64,000 nt of DNA from NCBI GenBank assembly GCA_023512435.1, contig JAILZP010000002.1, positions 1 through 64,000 on the forward strand, written 5' to 3'. Made by a program: the position numbers and the translations under genes. This document shows positions 62,906-64,000 of this stretch, piece by piece. Position 1 is the stretch's first letter. The number at the start of each line of letters is the position of its first letter. This DNA is from Peptococcaceae bacterium. GTDB taxonomy: Bacteria > Bacillota > Desulfotomaculia > Desulfotomaculales > Desulfocucumaceae. The notes under the pieces were generated by a model. The model was given only the letters and a program-made list of their open reading frames with translations. It was not told where the DNA came from and searched no databases.

Positions 62906-63883
62906 TTAGACCTTGATATCTATAATCCTGCGGATCAGTATTACTCCCGCCACTTCCATGAGCAGGGCGATTCCAAGCATGGCCCGGCCCATGGGGTTGG
63001 TAAGCAGGGTATTCAGGTAAGCCGGGGAGATTACCGACATCACCCCGGCCAGAAGCAAAGGCAGAACACCGATTATTATGCCTGAAATTCTCCCCTGGGC
63101 GGTCAGGGTTTTAATTTCCCCCTGGATGCGCACCCTTTCGCGGATGGTATCGGCGATGTTATCCAGCACTTCGGCCAGGTTGCCCCCAACCTGGCGCTGG
63201 ATCAGCACGGCGGTGATGACCAGTTCCAGATCATCGCTGCCCACCCTGGCGTTCAGGTTTTCCAGGGCCTCTTCGGTGGGCGTGCCCAGGTTCATTTCCT
63301 GGAAGGTCCGGCCGAATTCCTTTGAAATGGGATTCGGCAGTTCCTTTCTGACCATGTCCATGGTCTGCAGGAAGCTGAATCCCGATCGCAATGCGTTGGC
63401 CATGATTACCAGGGCATCACCGATCTGGGAGTTGAATTTGCTGAGTCTCCTGGCCTTGGCCGTCTTTACCCAGACAATCGAAATGACCGCTGCCAGGGCG
63501 GACATTGTAATGCCGTGCCAGACATTGAGCAGGACAAGGCCGGAAAGGATTCCCGCCAGCAGGGACACCCCGGCTGTAAGGATAATGTACTCCTCGCTCC
63601 GGAGGGGAATGTCGGCGCCGGCAAGGTTCTTGTCCACCGCCCTGGCCAGCCGGTTGAACAGGCTGAATTTAACCGCGGTCTGGGAGACGGAGGCCAGGAC
63701 CCTTAGGCCGGGGCTGGATTTTGGCTGATGGTTTTGTTCCGGCCGGTTAACTTTTTCCTGAAATTTTTTCAGCCGGGTGCTCAAATCCAGGTCCTGGCCG
63801 GCAAAGGCGCGGTGCAGGGCGATCACAAGAAGAACCGCGGCGCCGAAAACAAGGGCCAGGAGACTGATCATCTGGGTGGACAC
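62906..63883 (-). CDS. tadB: Tad pilus inner-membrane protein TadB
   Basis: 325 residues. N-terminal TM, then T2SSF domain (QIGDALVIMANALRSGFSFLQTM, GGNLAEVLDNIADTIRER) and further TM helices. GTG at 63883 with SD GGAGGTG. 16 nt separate it from tadC. The ATPase TadA and pilins are presumably upstream beyond the window. Confidence 0.93.
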   Translation of the reverse strand: MSTQMISLLALVFGAAVLLVIALHRAFAGQDLDLSTRLKKFQEKVNRPEQNHQPKSSPGLRVLASVSQTAVKFSLFNRLARAVDKNLAGADIPLRSEEYIILTAGVSLLAGILSGLVLLNVWHGITMSALAAVISIVWVKTAKARRLSKFNSQIGDALVIMANALRSGFSFLQTMDMVRKELPNPISKEFGRTFQEMNLGTPTEEALENLNARVGSDDLELVITAVLIQRQVGGNLAEVLDNIADTIRERVRIQGEIKTLTAQGRISGIIIGVLPLLLAGVMSVISPAYLNTLLTNPMGRAMLGIALLMEVAGVILIRRIIDIKV

Positions 63884-63903
63884 GCTAAAACACCTCCGAA
63901 AGT

Positions 63904-63936
63904 CGGAATTGGGAACTGGGAATTGGGAATTGGGGA
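63904..63936 (+). repeat. Heptad repeat (GGGAATT family)
   Basis: Four units of GGGAATT/GGGAACT upstream of tadB. Nothing recognised from there to the window end. Confidence 0.85.
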
Positions 63937-64000
63937 AATATTTTAGTTGTTGAGGGCTTGGAAATAAAAGGGATTGATTGCCCTGATTCCCTATTCCTGA

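Overview
The window looks like chromosome of a GC-rich, spore-forming, anaerobic Firmicute of the Peptococcaceae type (Pelotomaculum / Desulfotomaculum / Carboxydothermus relatives). The grounds are SpoIIP and a Spo0F-like regulator, a HrcA/CIRCE heat-shock operon, a Gram-positive-type DnaK, the clostridial order lepA-hemW-hrcA-grpE-dnaK-dnaJ-prmA-rsmE-mtaB-hinT-rpsU, and an archaeal-like (group III) chaperonin inside the dnaK operon. The genus is inferred from gene content only.

Layout. 1-7.0 kb: exopolysaccharide/capsule export and its tyrosine-phosphorylation control (PHP phosphatase, SLH protein, O-antigen-ligase-like protein, Wzz-like protein, BY-kinase). 7.0-21.6 kb: nitrogen assimilation, with two ANTAR response regulators, three glutamine synthetase genes, a stand-alone FMN domain of glutamate synthase, and gltB-gltD. 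21.6-23.9 kb: an AT-rich island with a secreted C39-like peptidase and a lipoprotein. 24.0-29.9 kb: lpd-lipB-lipoyl carrier, ilvN, an NdoAI/NdoA toxin-antitoxin pair, a C26 amidotransferase-like hydrolase and an amidohydrolase. 30-37.6 kb: spo0F-like, holA and rpsT (minus strand), a YvlD-like membrane protein, a probable structured RNA, spoIIP, lepA and hemW. 37.7-48.7 kb: the heat-shock operon and translation/tRNA-modification genes. 48.8-55.8 kb: nfeD and floA, separated by about 5 kb of accessory genes (panE-like, sigma region 4/anti-sigma pair, broken CGGC gene, MCP, XRE regulator). 55.9-59.7 kb: a nitrilase-family hydrolase, larE-larB and ychF. 59.8-63.9 kb (minus): PilZ protein, HAMP sensor, DUF192 protein, TadC and TadB of a Tad/Flp pilus locus that continues beyond the window.

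Most striking system: five leaders in 7.9-15.4 kb (before glnA-like 1, the second ANTAR regulator, glnA-2, glnA-3 and gltB) carry hairpins whose six-base loops follow, or nearly follow, the ANTAR rule (A at position 1, G at position 4). In each, the last hairpin overlaps the 5' arm of an intrinsic terminator. Together with the two ANTAR regulators this reads as an RNA-antitermination regulon for ammonium assimilation. Its first gene encodes a glutamine synthetase homologue that has lost three catalytic or metal-binding residues, so it may be a regulatory pseudoenzyme.

Other notable points are a candidate GGA-rich structured RNA at 32.6-32.8 kb, an unidentified structured segment at 7.1-7.2 kb, and many intergenic clusters of degenerate 7-bp tandem repeats, several of which run into gene ends or form hairpins. 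No tRNA, rRNA, CRISPR array or intact insertion sequence was seen.
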